Shown in pieces: positions 18,886 through 28,572 of a stretch of DNA of 64,000 nucleotides. The notes beneath the pieces were generated by a model. It was not told where the DNA came from. It worked only from the letters and a program-made list of their open reading frames with translations, and searched no databases. Location of the stretch: assembly GCF_900104625.1 (NCBI RefSeq), contig NZ_FNVZ01000005.1:248001-312000 (forward strand), read 5' to 3'. This stretch comes from Leptotrichia massiliensis (GTDB taxonomy: Bacteria > Fusobacteriota > Fusobacteriia > Fusobacteriales > Leptotrichiaceae). Position 1 is the stretch's first letter; each line of letters begins with the position of its first letter. The position numbers were made by a program, and so were the translations under genes.

Positions 18886-19053
18886 TTGATTCATAGATTG
18901 TATAATACATTGCGACAAACTAAAAAAAATATATTTCCAGTAAGCAGTTTTGTTGGAAGGATAAAAGACTCTGATACAGAGGAAACAGATGAGTTGGAGG
19001 AAGCGTTGAAGAAGTTCAGGGAAATAATGGGATTGCCTAAAGAAGAAAAATAA
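18886..19053 (+). pseudogene. Internally deleted remnant of the family X C-terminal domain
   Basis: A frame open from ~18886 to TAA 19051-19053 encodes YNTLRQTKKNIFPVSSFVGRI, then ELEEALKKFREIMGLPKEEK. These two pieces match the start and end of the domain at the C-terminus of the 30982 protein (GNVFPLKKFIERI, EIEEALKIFSNTMGL), with the centre missing. There is no ATG or ribosome-binding site. I read it as a decayed copy rather than a gene. It lies directly after the PP2C/TPR gene. Confidence 0.5.
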
Positions 19054-19127
19054 AAAATCAATAATAAAATAAAAATGAAAGAAGTCTAAAAAATAAATTG
19101 TTAAGAATGAAGCGAGAGGAAGAGAAA

Positions 19128-20372
19128 ATGGATAAAAAAAGTTTAGAGAATTTACTGAAGTCACGGATATTAGAAAATATGTCAGATGAAGAGAAGGTGG
19201 CAATAAATCATGCAAGTTTTGAATTACTACAGGAGCAGCATGAAAGAGTGAGTTCACTCATTGAAAGAGTTGCTGATTCACTAAATGGGGAAGTTGTGGA
19301 TTATACAATTGGGACTGTGTTGCTGGACAGGGAGGAAGTGAGGCTTTTTGAAAGGGAGATTTCTCCAATATTTTTGAGTGATTTAAATAAGAAGGTTTCA
19401 AAAATACTGTTCGACGAGAATACTGAAGAAGAAAGGGTGTATAAGACTATATTTCTTGATATGCCTTATGAAAAGTTGAAGAAAATTGATGAGGAAAAAA
19501 TAGATGGGGAAGCAACAGATGAATTTGGAAATAAATATAAGGTTGGGTTTAGGTTAGTTAAAGAGGAGAAGTATATAAAAAAATTGAAAGAAATGTCTGA
19601 AGTTATACAGAGAAATAATATAAAATGGGAAAATATTTATTGTCCTTTTGCATATAAGGCATTTTCGCTAATAGTAGAAGATTTTTCAGAGAGTATAAAT
19701 AACATAGAGAATTTTGATAAAGTAACTATAAAAGTGAATTTTCCTGAAGAAATAAGGAAAAGTATGATAGAAAAAATATTGTGCTGGAATATAAATGAAG
19801 AAACTGAGTACCCTGAAATATTGGTGCGTCCATCGGAGGAACAGATTTATTATGAACATATATTGGAAGAAAGAGATGAGAATGTGCTTGTGGAGAAAAG
19901 TACAAGAAATTTTGAATTTTTATACAGAGATGGGGAGTTTATAAAGATAGTAACAAGCAATATAAAGTATGAAAGATTAAAACTTTATTTTATAAAAAAT
20001 ATTGATTTTAACTTTGCAAAAAAAGTTAGACTGTATGGAAATATAAAAAAATATAATAGTCAAAATAATCAAAATACTGAAATGGTTTTAATATTAAGAA
20101 GCATAGCGGAAATGAATAATGTATTACAGCAATATGAAGTATTTGATGATTACAGTATAGAGGGATTTGCTGATAAAAATAGCAGAATTATTGAAACATA
20201 TGATTTACAGATTAAGAATAGAGATGAATTTTTGTTGAAGAATAAAAGGAAAAGATTGTATTTGAGATTGAAATATATAAAATCAAAATACAGTTCAGAT
20301 ATAATTAGCTTTATGAAAGGAGTTTTGGAAGAATATCTAGTAGATTGCGACTGCATATTTACTGAGTTCTAA
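19128..20372 (+). CDS. Unknown 414-aa protein, first of a paralogous pair
   Basis: I choose ATG 19128 because GAGAGGAAGAG precedes it; an upstream TTG at 19098 lacks a site. The soluble, charged protein has no signal or membrane segment. It resembles the next gene product in layout: short N-terminal helices, a DREEV..FEREISPIFL segment similar to the other's KDEIAEYNDEMSPVSL, and a central EKYIKKLKEM..RNNIKWENIYCPFAYKAF that parallels KYVKKEKELYEM..NKIRWKPFIMPYNTKFY. It lies between the PP2C gene and spike 3, so it may be an adaptor or baseplate-type component. The function is unknown. Confidence 0.6.
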   Translation: MDKKSLENLLKSRILENMSDEEKVAINHASFELLQEQHERVSSLIERVADSLNGEVVDYTIGTVLLDREEVRLFEREISPIFLSDLNKKVSKILFDENTEEERVYKTIFLDMPYEKLKKIDEEKIDGEATDEFGNKYKVGFRLVKEEKYIKKLKEMSEVIQRNNIKWENIYCPFAYKAFSLIVEDFSESINNIENFDKVTIKVNFPEEIRKSMIEKILCWNINEETEYPEILVRPSEEQIYYEHILEERDENVLVEKSTRNFEFLYRDGEFIKIVTSNIKYERLKLYFIKNIDFNFAKKVRLYGNIKKYNSQNNQNTEMVLILRSIAEMNNVLQQYEVFDDYSIEGFADKNSRIIETYDLQIKNRDEFLLKNKRKRLYLRLKYIKSKYSSDIISFMKGVLEEYLVDCDCIFTEF

Positions 20373-20381
20373 TTGAAAATT

Positions 20382-21644
20382 ATGGAAAAGATAGAAGAAT
20401 TGCTGGAAAAATCATTGGTAAAACTTGTGGATGAAAAGGACAGGGTTTATTTAAGGGAAGAAATAAACGAATTTTATAATTATTTTATGGAAAAGATAAA
20501 TTTGGATATGAGTGATGTGGAAAAAGTTGTGGAAAAGTATTTTGACAACAAAAAGGAATATCCGGTATACACGATTCCTATTCATAAAGATGAAATAGCG
20601 GAGTATAACGATGAAATGAGTCCAGTTTCTCTGGAACTTGAAAATGTGGGAAAAGACGAGTATATATTAGAAGAAATTTTAATAACATCAGACAATAAGA
20701 ATTTGAAAAATATAGAAAATAAACTATATTCTGCGACAGTAAAAATAAATAATGAGGAATATAAATTTAAGGTAAGGTTAAAAAATACAGATAAATATGT
20801 AAAAAAAGAAAAAGAACTTTATGAAATGTATGAAACAAATAAAATTCGTTGGAAGCCATTTATAATGCCATATAATACGAAATTTTACAATGTAATCTTA
20901 AAATTGGAAGATAATAAAGAACTTGATGAAAAGATATTGAAAAATATAAATCTTGGGGAGATAAATTATGAGTTTCCTGAAATAGAAAATGAGTATTTTA
21001 GGGATTATGTCCTTATGTGGAATGTATTTGAAAATAACATAACGACAAATACTTACCTGCTGAGGGAAGATGAGGGAATGTATGTACATCAGACAACGAT
21101 ACTGCAAGAAGGGCAAACTTTTATAAATACAAGGGACAATAAAGGAGTAATAACAGATATAATTTTCAAAGCAAATGGAATAGTGGAAATAAATTCAAAA
21201 CTAAAAAATATAGAAAACTGGTCAACTTTAACGGTGAAAAATATTCGTAGTGAAAATAGGTACAATGAACAGAAATTTGAATTAATATCAAATGAAATGA
21301 ATAAAAATATGCTTAACCGAATTAGACAAAAATATAAAAATAGGATTAGAAGTGAACTGGAGATATATAGATTGGCAAATGCTTATGAATATTTAGGAGA
21401 AATAAAATTAAAAAGAGTCGAAGTAAATGGATATTTAAAAGAATTTGATTATTTTGAAAATAAATATGGATATATAGTTGATGAAATATCAAGGGAAATC
21501 GTAAAAACATTTTCAAAGGATAAGCTTGTTATTACGATAGATTTTCCTGAAAATATGACTTTTAAACAGGATAAGATAGACTATTTCTGTTCTGTAATAA
21601 ACTTTTTCTTTCCAGAATATGAAATTATAGTAAAGTTTTCTTAA
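20382..21644 (+). CDS. Unknown 420-aa protein, paralog of the preceding gene
   Basis: ATG 20382 begins 9 nt after the previous stop, with a weak ribosome-binding site, which suggests translational coupling. An in-frame TTG at 20373 is the alternative. It shares the domain plan and short motifs of its neighbour (KYVKKEKELYEMYETNKIRW; a late MTFKQDK..FFPEYEIIV where the neighbour has a Cys-rich end). No catalytic motif, membrane helix or signal is visible. The pair just upstream of spike 3 could encode a two-part adaptor, but this is speculation from position. Confidence 0.6.
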   Translation: MEKIEELLEKSLVKLVDEKDRVYLREEINEFYNYFMEKINLDMSDVEKVVEKYFDNKKEYPVYTIPIHKDEIAEYNDEMSPVSLELENVGKDEYILEEILITSDNKNLKNIENKLYSATVKINNEEYKFKVRLKNTDKYVKKEKELYEMYETNKIRWKPFIMPYNTKFYNVILKLEDNKELDEKILKNINLGEINYEFPEIENEYFRDYVLMWNVFENNITTNTYLLREDEGMYVHQTTILQEGQTFINTRDNKGVITDIIFKANGIVEINSKLKNIENWSTLTVKNIRSENRYNEQKFELISNEMNKNMLNRIRQKYKNRIRSELEIYRLANAYEYLGEIKLKRVEVNGYLKEFDYFENKYGYIVDEISREIVKTFSKDKLVITIDFPENMTFKQDKIDYFCSVINFFFPEYEIIVKFS

Positions 21645-21693
21645 ATTTTTTGAGAATAAGTAATAATTAAGAATAAAAAAGGAGTGATATGAA

Positions 21694-23424
21694 ATGAACA
21701 GTATCTTGCAAAATCAGAAACCAGTGGAATTTTTTTCGGCAGAAAGAATAAAAATAGAAATTGACGGACAGCAAATATTGTGGAGGGATATGACTTTAAA
21801 AATAGATTCAAGAATTGGGGAGCATACTGTTGGAAAAATAAAGTATATCGCCTCTTTACAGCAGATAAATATTTATGATGCCGCAATAGACAAGGATGAG
21901 GATATTAAAATAATTATTTCTGGAAGAAGCAATATTTCAAATGAAAACGGAACTTCAAATGATAAAATATTTTTAAATGGAATAATTGACGATATTAAAC
22001 TTTCTGAAATTAAGACAGGCTCTTTGGTAGTGGAAATTACCTGTATTTCTAAAAGTATTATTCTTGACAGGATACCAAGATACCGTTCATTTCAGGATCC
22101 TTCACTAACTTATTCAGCAATAGCTGAAGAAATTAACAAAAATTATGGGGCAAATGGAGAAAAAATAATAAGTGTAGGGGAAGATATGAAAGAAGTCCCA
22201 AGAATGACAATCCAGTATAACGAAACAGACTGGGAATATCTAAAAAGGCTGGCTTCATATACAGGACAACCAATAATTCCTTATTATGATAAAGTCCTAG
22301 TTGGATTTTTGAAAAATCAGGCTGTGCAGACACCGAATACAACATATTCCCAATATGGAAAAAGCAAGAAAAATAAAAGAACAATGTATAAAATAACAGG
22401 AACAGAAGTATATGCCGTTTCAACACCGATAAAATTGAAAACTAGAAACAGGGCAGGCGGAGAAGAAACTGAAAACGATTATTACGTTATAGAAAGCAGA
22501 ATATACAACGAAGGAAATACCTTAAAATGCGAATACACACTTGGAAAACAGACAGATTATTTTGTAGATCCGATACCGCATGAAAAGATAAAAGGAGCAG
22601 TAATAGAAGCGAGAACAGTCCATATTGCAAGAACAGACGAAAGCAAAAGCAATCACGGAAGAAGCGAAGGAAGTTCAGATAATCTTGAGGGGAAAACGAT
22701 TGGAGCAAAACCACTTAATAAATATATAGAAAAAGCTGAAAATCAGAGTGAAAATGTAAAAGAAAGAGTTAAAGCGAGTGATATAGCTGTAATGACATTA
22801 AATTTAACGGAAGGATTGCTAAAATTGGGAGAAAATGGGCAGTCTTTTGAGGATAAATATGCTGGAAAGAGTTATTTTCCTTATGTAACTCCATATAGCC
22901 AGACAAATACAGGATTTACACCAGCACCAGAAGTAAATGATAGAGTGGCACTTTATTTTCCAAACGGGAATGAAACACATGCAATAGTGCTGGGTGCGGT
23001 TAATAATGATGGGAATGGAAGGTTTACAAATCCTGATAAAAGGAATTTTACTTTGGGGAATAGTCAAGGTGGAGCGAATAATGGGAAACCGATGTATGAT
23101 TTTACTTTAGACAGTGAAAAATTTACTATGAGTACTGGTAATGTTATAAGTATGGAATCTTCAGGAACGATTAATGTAGCAGGAAGAAGTAACGTAGGGG
23201 TTATCTCAACAACATCGAACGTAAATGTTATCGGTTCAAAATCTGTAAATTCAGTTGTTGGAAGTTCTAAAGTAACAATAGATCCGAATAATATCAATGT
23301 TAACGGAAATAGTAGTGTTGATATTAAAGGAGGTGCAAAATTGTCAGCAACAGGAGGACAAGTTTCAATAGGAGCTGGAGCAGGAACAACAGATATAAAA
23401 GGAGGGAAGGTAAAAGTACATTAA
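21694..23424 (+). CDS. VgrG/Pvc8-family spike protein, copy 3
   Basis: The 576-aa spike shares all core motifs with copy 1 (RIPRYRSFQDPSLTYSAIA, IQYNETDWEYLKRLASYTGQ, KSYFPYVTPYSQTNTGFTPA, GNETHAIVLGAVNNDGNG). It is more diverged at the DNA level than copies 1 and 2 are from each other. Its tail is the copy-2 type: KPMYDFTLDSEKF, then Asn/Val/Ser/Gly-rich repeats (SNVNVIGSKSVNSVVGSSKV), ending GTTDIKGGKVKVH. The ribosome-binding site AAAGGAG precedes ATG 21694. A MORN-repeat gene and a PAAR-like/Hint toxin gene follow. Confidence 0.9.
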   Translation: MNSILQNQKPVEFFSAERIKIEIDGQQILWRDMTLKIDSRIGEHTVGKIKYIASLQQINIYDAAIDKDEDIKIIISGRSNISNENGTSNDKIFLNGIIDDIKLSEIKTGSLVVEITCISKSIILDRIPRYRSFQDPSLTYSAIAEEINKNYGANGEKIISVGEDMKEVPRMTIQYNETDWEYLKRLASYTGQPIIPYYDKVLVGFLKNQAVQTPNTTYSQYGKSKKNKRTMYKITGTEVYAVSTPIKLKTRNRAGGEETENDYYVIESRIYNEGNTLKCEYTLGKQTDYFVDPIPHEKIKGAVIEARTVHIARTDESKSNHGRSEGSSDNLEGKTIGAKPLNKYIEKAENQSENVKERVKASDIAVMTLNLTEGLLKLGENGQSFEDKYAGKSYFPYVTPYSQTNTGFTPAPEVNDRVALYFPNGNETHAIVLGAVNNDGNGRFTNPDKRNFTLGNSQGGANNGKPMYDFTLDSEKFTMSTGNVISMESSGTINVAGRSNVGVISTTSNVNVIGSKSVNSVVGSSKVTIDPNNINVNGNSSVDIKGGAKLSATGGQVSIGAGAGTTDIKGGKVKVH

Positions 23425-23453
23425 TAGTAAATTGGATTGGAGAATAATAGGTA

Positions 23454-24056
23454 ATGAAAAATTATGAAAAAGTAGAATTGTCAAAAAAAATAATGAATGG
23501 TAAAAATTATTATATTTTAAATAATGAAAAATATTACACAGGGAAAATAGAAATTCGATTTAATAATAGTGATAAAGTTAAAGTGACGGGACAAATTGAA
23601 AAAGGATTAAAATCGGGAGAATGGAGATATTTTTATGAAAATGGGAATGTTGAAAAAATTGAAACATATAAATTTGGGGAATTGACTGGAAATTATAAAG
23701 GATTTTATGAAAGCGGAGAACTAATGGAAGTTGGAGAAATGAGATACGACAAAATGGAAGGTACATGGAAGTCGTATTATAAGAATGGAAATTTAGACGT
23801 TGAAACTTCATATGTTTTAAATAAGCAGAATGGTATTTGGAAAAAATTTTATGAAAGTGGAGAATTAAAATGTGAATGTCCTACAAGAAATAATATGTTT
23901 TATGGAAATTATAAAAAATATTCAAAAAGTGGTATACTTTTATATAAGTGTTTTCTTAGGGATAGTGAAAAAAATGGAGAGGAGATATATTTTGATGAAG
24001 CTGGCAGGGAAATTATGAGAACTAGGTATGTAAATGGCAGAGAAATAAAAAGTTAA
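23454..24056 (+). CDS. MORN-variant repeat protein (YwqK-like), short
   Basis: The 200-aa protein has about seven ~22-residue MORN-variant repeats (KSGEWRYFYENGNVEKIETY, LTGNYKGFYESGELMEVGEM). It has no signal peptide. It lies between spike 3 and the PAAR-like/Hint toxin gene, 29 nt after the spike gene. Unlike the other MORN proteins, which follow toxin and immunity genes, this one sits between spike and cargo. That is compatible with a loading adaptor as well as with an immunity role. Confidence 0.75.
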   Translation: MKNYEKVELSKKIMNGKNYYILNNEKYYTGKIEIRFNNSDKVKVTGQIEKGLKSGEWRYFYENGNVEKIETYKFGELTGNYKGFYESGELMEVGEMRYDKMEGTWKSYYKNGNLDVETSYVLNKQNGIWKKFYESGELKCECPTRNNMFYGNYKKYSKSGILLYKCFLRDSEKNGEEIYFDEAGREIMRTRYVNGREIKS

Positions 24057-24073
24057 ACTAAAAGAGGTTTATT

Positions 24074-26293
24074 ATGAACGGATTATTTTTAAATAAAGTA
24101 TTAATATTAAGTGAGAATGTAGCTAAAAAATTAGATTTAGCAGATATTTCTGAAATAGAATATGTAGTTGATGGGGCTGAGTTAATTTGTGATGGCTGTC
24201 CTGGAGAAAAAACTAATTTACAAGTAACCAGTCAAAATGATTATGAAATAAAAAATAAGTTAGTTGCAACTAAAAAAGACAAAGAAACATTCGAAAATAT
24301 ACCTCCGTTTCAAAGTTGTATATATAATGATAATGCAAAATGTGAAGTAATTGTTGAAGGCGATTGGGAAAATTATATAGAAGATAAGTTTTGTGGAGCA
24401 AATCAATGTTTATCCAAAAATTCCTTTGCACGATGTCAAAAAGGTGGAATTATAAGAGTAATACATTCAGGTCAGTTTTTAACGTCAGAAACAATAGCAA
24501 AAGATTCTGAGGAACTAATGAAAATAGCTTCGCAAGGAGGAACTAAAGAAGAAATCAAAAAAAAGTTGAGTGAATATTTATCCAAAAAGTATAATCAATC
24601 AATAAATGTAGAAGATTTTAAATTTACAAATGGGAAATTTCCAACATTAGATATTACAACAAGGGGACAAATGCAAAATGATTTTAACAAGATTGAGTTG
24701 AATAAAAATTTACAAACCGATGTAAATGAATTTAATAAAAATGGAATCTTTTTTACAGAAAGGAAAGCAATACAAAAAGTAGAATTATTAGGAAATGAAT
24801 ATCGGGTAAGAGAAACAAAAGATAAAAATTTTCCAGTAAGAGGGGTTATATATACAGATTCTAGTAATTATCGTGAAAAAAGGGGAATAAGTAAAGAAAT
24901 TATTGAAAAAACAAAGAAAGATTGGGCTAATGAGGCTGAAAAAAGAGTTAAAAAAAAGCAAGAATCACATAATAATATAGAATGGACAAAAAACATAAAA
25001 GAATTTAACAAAAAAAGTGATAAGTGGTTTGATGATTTAAATGTTAAAATTGTAGATTATAAAAAAAATAAAGATGGAAGTGTAACTCTAGTAGTTGATG
25101 ATTTTGGAAATTTTTTAAATAAAAGGGAAAATCAGAGTACAATTAAAGAATATGAAAAAAATGGAATAAAATTTAAAAACAGTATCGTAGGTAGCTATAT
25201 GAGTACGGAACATGCTATGCAGCAGTATACAATAAAACAACAGTATATAAGGGGTTTTAACTACGATGATGAATATATTGATGGAAAAAATATAAAAAGT
25301 ATGTATGAAACTTATGTAGGATTTTTAGCAGCATATGGAGCGATGAAAAGCTACCGTGTTATGTCAGGAAATAAATCTAAAAGAAAAATGTCAAATGGAA
25401 AAACATCAGAACTGGATATAGAAACAAGGTATAAGAATGCAAGAGCAAGATATGAAGAAAGTATGAATTGTGATTTATACTGTAAAGGTACAAGATGTTT
25501 TGCGGAAGGAACCTTTATTTTAACAGAAAATGGAATTAAAAAAATTGAGGAAATAAAAGTAGGTGATAAAATATATGGCTATGATGAAATAAAAAAGGAA
25601 AATATTTTAAAAAGTGTGCAAGCAGTATATCTACATACAACTGATTTATTAGTAAAAATAAAAACAAAAAAAGACATAATATTTACAACCCCAGAACATC
25701 CATTTTATGTAAACGGACAATACATATTAGCAGGATTTTTAAATACTAATATGAAATTAACAGATTTTGAGGGAAAAGAAGTAGAAATACTAGAAACAGA
25801 AATAATAAAGTACCAAAAAGAACAGAAAGTTTATAATTTTAGTGTGGAAGAGACTAGGAATTATTATGTAGGTGGGGAAGGATTGTTGAACCATAATTTG
25901 GATGATTGTATTAGTAGAAATAATATTGCTCAGAATACAGAAATTAAAAATACACAATTAAAAAATTTAGAAAAAGATTCAATTATTGAATTTTTCGATG
26001 CTGAACTTGGAGAAAAAGGATCTTGGGGTGATTTCCACAAAAAGGGTTCATATACACAAACAGAAAAAGACTTTTTTAAAATGAATCCAAAAGAAATACT
26101 GAATAAAAGTAATCAAGATAAAAAAATTTTAATAGGAAAAACGATAGTAAACGAGAAACCAGTAACATTAACAGCGAGGAATACTTCTAGTCATTTAAGT
26201 AATTATGAACCTACATTGGATTTAATTGGAGAGGTAGAAGTCAATGGAAAAATAGTAAAAAGACACATAAAAATAAGATATGAAGGAGAATAA
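24074..26293 (+). CDS. PAAR-like/Hint polymorphic toxin with unidentified C-terminal domain
   Basis: The 739-aa product begins with a Cys-rich DUF4280/PAAR-like module (~32-140: VDGAELICDGCPG, PPFQSCIY..KC, CGANQC, SFARCQKGGIIRVIHSGQ). A ~330-residue Lys/Asn-rich linker follows. A Hint domain spans ~475-608, from Cys475 (CFAEGTFILTENGIKKIEEI) through TTPEHPFYV to the terminal His607-Asn608. The released C-terminal fragment (~609-739) contains SWGDFHKKGSYTQTEKDFF and NTSSHLSNYEPTLDLIGE; I cannot place it in a known toxin family. The next gene, starting 1 nt after the stop, is the presumed immunity gene. Confidence 0.8.
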   Translation: MNGLFLNKVLILSENVAKKLDLADISEIEYVVDGAELICDGCPGEKTNLQVTSQNDYEIKNKLVATKKDKETFENIPPFQSCIYNDNAKCEVIVEGDWENYIEDKFCGANQCLSKNSFARCQKGGIIRVIHSGQFLTSETIAKDSEELMKIASQGGTKEEIKKKLSEYLSKKYNQSINVEDFKFTNGKFPTLDITTRGQMQNDFNKIELNKNLQTDVNEFNKNGIFFTERKAIQKVELLGNEYRVRETKDKNFPVRGVIYTDSSNYREKRGISKEIIEKTKKDWANEAEKRVKKKQESHNNIEWTKNIKEFNKKSDKWFDDLNVKIVDYKKNKDGSVTLVVDDFGNFLNKRENQSTIKEYEKNGIKFKNSIVGSYMSTEHAMQQYTIKQQYIRGFNYDDEYIDGKNIKSMYETYVGFLAAYGAMKSYRVMSGNKSKRKMSNGKTSELDIETRYKNARARYEESMNCDLYCKGTRCFAEGTFILTENGIKKIEEIKVGDKIYGYDEIKKENILKSVQAVYLHTTDLLVKIKTKKDIIFTTPEHPFYVNGQYILAGFLNTNMKLTDFEGKEVEILETEIIKYQKEQKVYNFSVEETRNYYVGGEGLLNHNLDDCISRNNIAQNTEIKNTQLKNLEKDSIIEFFDAELGEKGSWGDFHKKGSYTQTEKDFFKMNPKEILNKSNQDKKILIGKTIVNEKPVTLTARNTSSHLSNYEPTLDLIGEVEVNGKIVKRHIKIRYEGE

Positions 26294-26294
26294 T

Positions 26295-27317
26295 ATGTCA
26301 ACAAGGTACATAAAAAATAATGAAGGAATTTACTGTTTTGATGAATATGAAACAGACGAGAAGATAGTTCCGACAGATTTTAAAATTGAAAAAAATAGGA
26401 TTAATGTAATAAATTTGAAAATTGATTTTTTTGAAAATAATAATGAAATTTTATTGGAATGTTTTGATAAAAATTTAGAAGAAGTTATTAATTTCAAAAT
26501 TCAAGCAGAAGATATAGTTGGAATTAGAAATTTTGGAGATATAGCTGGACATTCTGCAATAATTGATTTTGTGGAACAATTTGAAAATGAAGATTTAAAA
26601 AATTCATTGATAAATAAAGTAATAGATTCTAAATTAGATGGATGGTATATAAAAAATAAAAATTATATTCATAATTTATTCTTCATAGATAGCTGCTACT
26701 TTGAAATTTTAACAAAATTTGATATTAGCAAAAATATATCAATGATTAATTCTAACGAAAAAAACAAAGAGGAAATTTATGTTCCGTTAGAAAATAAGAT
26801 TATGAAATCCGATAATCAATTAAATATTGAAAAAAAATATATATTGGAATTTAAGAATTTAGAAGTGAATGAAATTTTGAAAAGCGAATTAACTTTGAAA
26901 TATAAAAAAGAGTTAGTTTTTATGGGAATAACAAAGAAAATAATAAATAATAATTTTTTTGAAGAAGCTATAAATTATGAACTATACTTTAGATTAAATA
27001 ACAAATATAAAATAATATTTGAATATAAAAATTTACAAAACCCGCAATATTTAATATTAAAAGAAAATAGAATAGGAACTGGAAAAAATGTATTTTTATG
27101 GTCATCCATTAATTCAGAGTTTTTTATAAAAAGTTATTGGGAAGAAATTTTTTACGAAAAATTTCAAGATTTTGAAAAAGATAAAATAAGTCATGTATAT
27201 ATATCAGATGACTATTCAATTGAATTTGTGATAGATAAAGATGATATTCCATATATAAAAATAATAGATTTAGAAGAAAATATTGAAGTAAGTCAAAATG
27301 AAATTTTTAGAAGATAG
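26295..27317 (+). CDS. Putative immunity protein for the 24074 toxin
   Basis: AAGGAG (26284-26289) is correctly spaced for ATG 26295. An ATG at 26280 would overlap the previous gene and lacks a site. The 340-aa product is soluble, acidic/Asn/Lys-rich, with no signal or membrane helix and no recognised domain. Its C-terminal part is beta-like (HVYISDDYSIEFVIDKDDIPYIK). The immediate coupling to the toxin gene is the only evidence for an immunity role. Confidence 0.55.
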   Translation: MSTRYIKNNEGIYCFDEYETDEKIVPTDFKIEKNRINVINLKIDFFENNNEILLECFDKNLEEVINFKIQAEDIVGIRNFGDIAGHSAIIDFVEQFENEDLKNSLINKVIDSKLDGWYIKNKNYIHNLFFIDSCYFEILTKFDISKNISMINSNEKNKEEIYVPLENKIMKSDNQLNIEKKYILEFKNLEVNEILKSELTLKYKKELVFMGITKKIINNNFFEEAINYELYFRLNNKYKIIFEYKNLQNPQYLILKENRIGTGKNVFLWSSINSEFFIKSYWEEIFYEKFQDFEKDKISHVYISDDYSIEFVIDKDDIPYIKIIDLEENIEVSQNEIFRR

Positions 27318-27503
27318 TAATTATGAAATTTATGAAGTTAAAGTAAATTTTAAAATAGAAATTTCCCAAAAAAAATATTATATAAACATATAGTTTTTTA
27401 CAAAAATAATTCGGTTTAAATTATGTGAAAGTTGTGGGAGTTTAAAGCTAAGAAAAGAAATTAAATTTGAGCATAGAAAAATTAAGGAAAGATGTCAGTC
27501 TAG

Positions 27504-27665
27504 GAATTTTTACATTATTTTTAACTTAGTTATCTGAAAAATACAGTTGTTATACAAATATAATAATGATTATAGAACAATAATTTATAAATTACCTTAA
27601 CAAACATATAAATTATTGGGATATAAATATATTAAAGAAATTTATATCCTATTTAATGGAAGAAG
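27504..27665 (+). pseudogene. Decayed copy of the 28573-type putative immunity gene
   Basis: Within the otherwise gene-free stretch 27318-27734, two DNA segments match the gene at 28573. One encodes a broken version of FLHYFLTYYLENIHCYANMIM..IEQEFINY; the other encodes HINYWDINILKKFISYLM. In-frame stops and an internal deletion separate them. No start or ribosome-binding site remains. The flanking bases (27318-27503 and 27666-27734) show no other recognisable feature except the ribosome-binding site for the next gene. Confidence 0.65.
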
Positions 27666-27734
27666 TAACAAGAACATACCTGATAAATCCTAATAGTCGC
27701 TAGTAATAAATTTTAATAATGAAAGGAATGATTA

Positions 27735-28175
27735 ATGATGAAATTAATTTTTAGATATGAATATTCAAAAAATGACAACAAATACTATAAAGTGTGTGAA
27801 TCTTTTAAAATGGATAATAAAAAATCAAGAGAATTAGGGTTAAAAAAATCTGTAGAAATAATATATAAAGAAAATATATTAGATGAAGTATTTTTAGGAG
27901 ATTATATAGATTCTTTAGATGTTAATTGGATAAAAGATATGTTGGATAAATTGGAAAATATTAACATAAAAAACTATAATATTAGTTCAGAAGCATATGA
28001 AGCATTGATAAAAAATGATAGTGTAATAATTAGGGATATAGTTTATGAAGAAGGTGATGATGAAGTACGTATTGATAGAAAAAAAGTATCTTATGCAATA
28101 AAAAAATGGATAATTTTTTTAGAAAAAAATTACGATATGAATTATCAGGAAATTATAAATCTAGATAATATATAA
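27735..28175 (+). CDS. Hypothetical protein, possible immunity gene
   Basis: The 146-aa product starts at ATG 27735 (or the next codon) behind GAAAGGA. It is a small soluble, acidic protein with a beta-rich N-terminal half (KLIFRYEYSKNDNKYYKVCE) and a helical C-terminus (VSYAIKKWIIFLEKNYDMNY). I do not recognise the family. It lies in a run of small orphan genes (27.7-31 kb) downstream of a toxin/immunity pair, a layout typical of immunity-gene arrays. A 190-bp AT-rich gap follows with no visible feature. Confidence 0.5.
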   Translation: MMKLIFRYEYSKNDNKYYKVCESFKMDNKKSRELGLKKSVEIIYKENILDEVFLGDYIDSLDVNWIKDMLDKLENINIKNYNISSEAYEALIKNDSVIIRDIVYEEGDDEVRIDRKKVSYAIKKWIIFLEKNYDMNYQEIINLDNI

Positions 28176-28363
28176 AACATTTTTTATGATATATTAAAAA
28201 ATAAGATTGAATAATAAAGTGTGTCTGAAAATTATTTAAATGATAAAATTTTATCTAATTTATAAGGTCAGGAATATTATTACAAATTTTGAATTTTTAT
28301 ATAAACTTTAATAAAATTAAAAAAATTTTAAATCCTGTCTAAAAATGATAAAAGGAGTTTTTT

Positions 28364-28552
28364 ATGTTAAATGAATACGATGTAGTAAAATCAAAAATTG
28401 ATTTATCAGAAAAAGTTAAAAAGAATACAGTAGGAGCAGTAGTAATGGTATTTCCTGAATTTCCAAATGATTATATGGTTGAATTTATTGAAAATGAGGA
28501 AACTTTAGAAATTTTAATAGTTAATGAACAAAATCTTGAAAAAATAAAATAA
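28364..28552 (+). CDS. DUF4926-like small protein
   Basis: The 62-aa product has the compact SH3-like pattern of DUF4926: an N-terminal NEYDVVKSKIDL, then GAVVMVFPEFPNDYMVEFIE and a final VNEQNLEKI. A strong AAAAGGAG precedes ATG 28364. DUF4926 genes often lie beside toxin-type genes, and it may be an immunity or antitoxin protein. In this array it sits 20 nt before the first of three related genes. The function is not shown by the sequence. Confidence 0.65.
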   Translation: MLNEYDVVKSKIDLSEKVKKNTVGAVVMVFPEFPNDYMVEFIENEETLEILIVNEQNLEKIK

Positions 28553-28572
28553 AAAATATAATAGGAAAAAAT

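Noticed and set aside
24074-26293. Intein in a housekeeping protein
   Set aside because: The Hint domain has no C-terminal extein continuation with Ser/Thr/Cys after His-Asn and lies before a toxin-like end in a PAAR-type carrier, which fits toxin autoprocessing.
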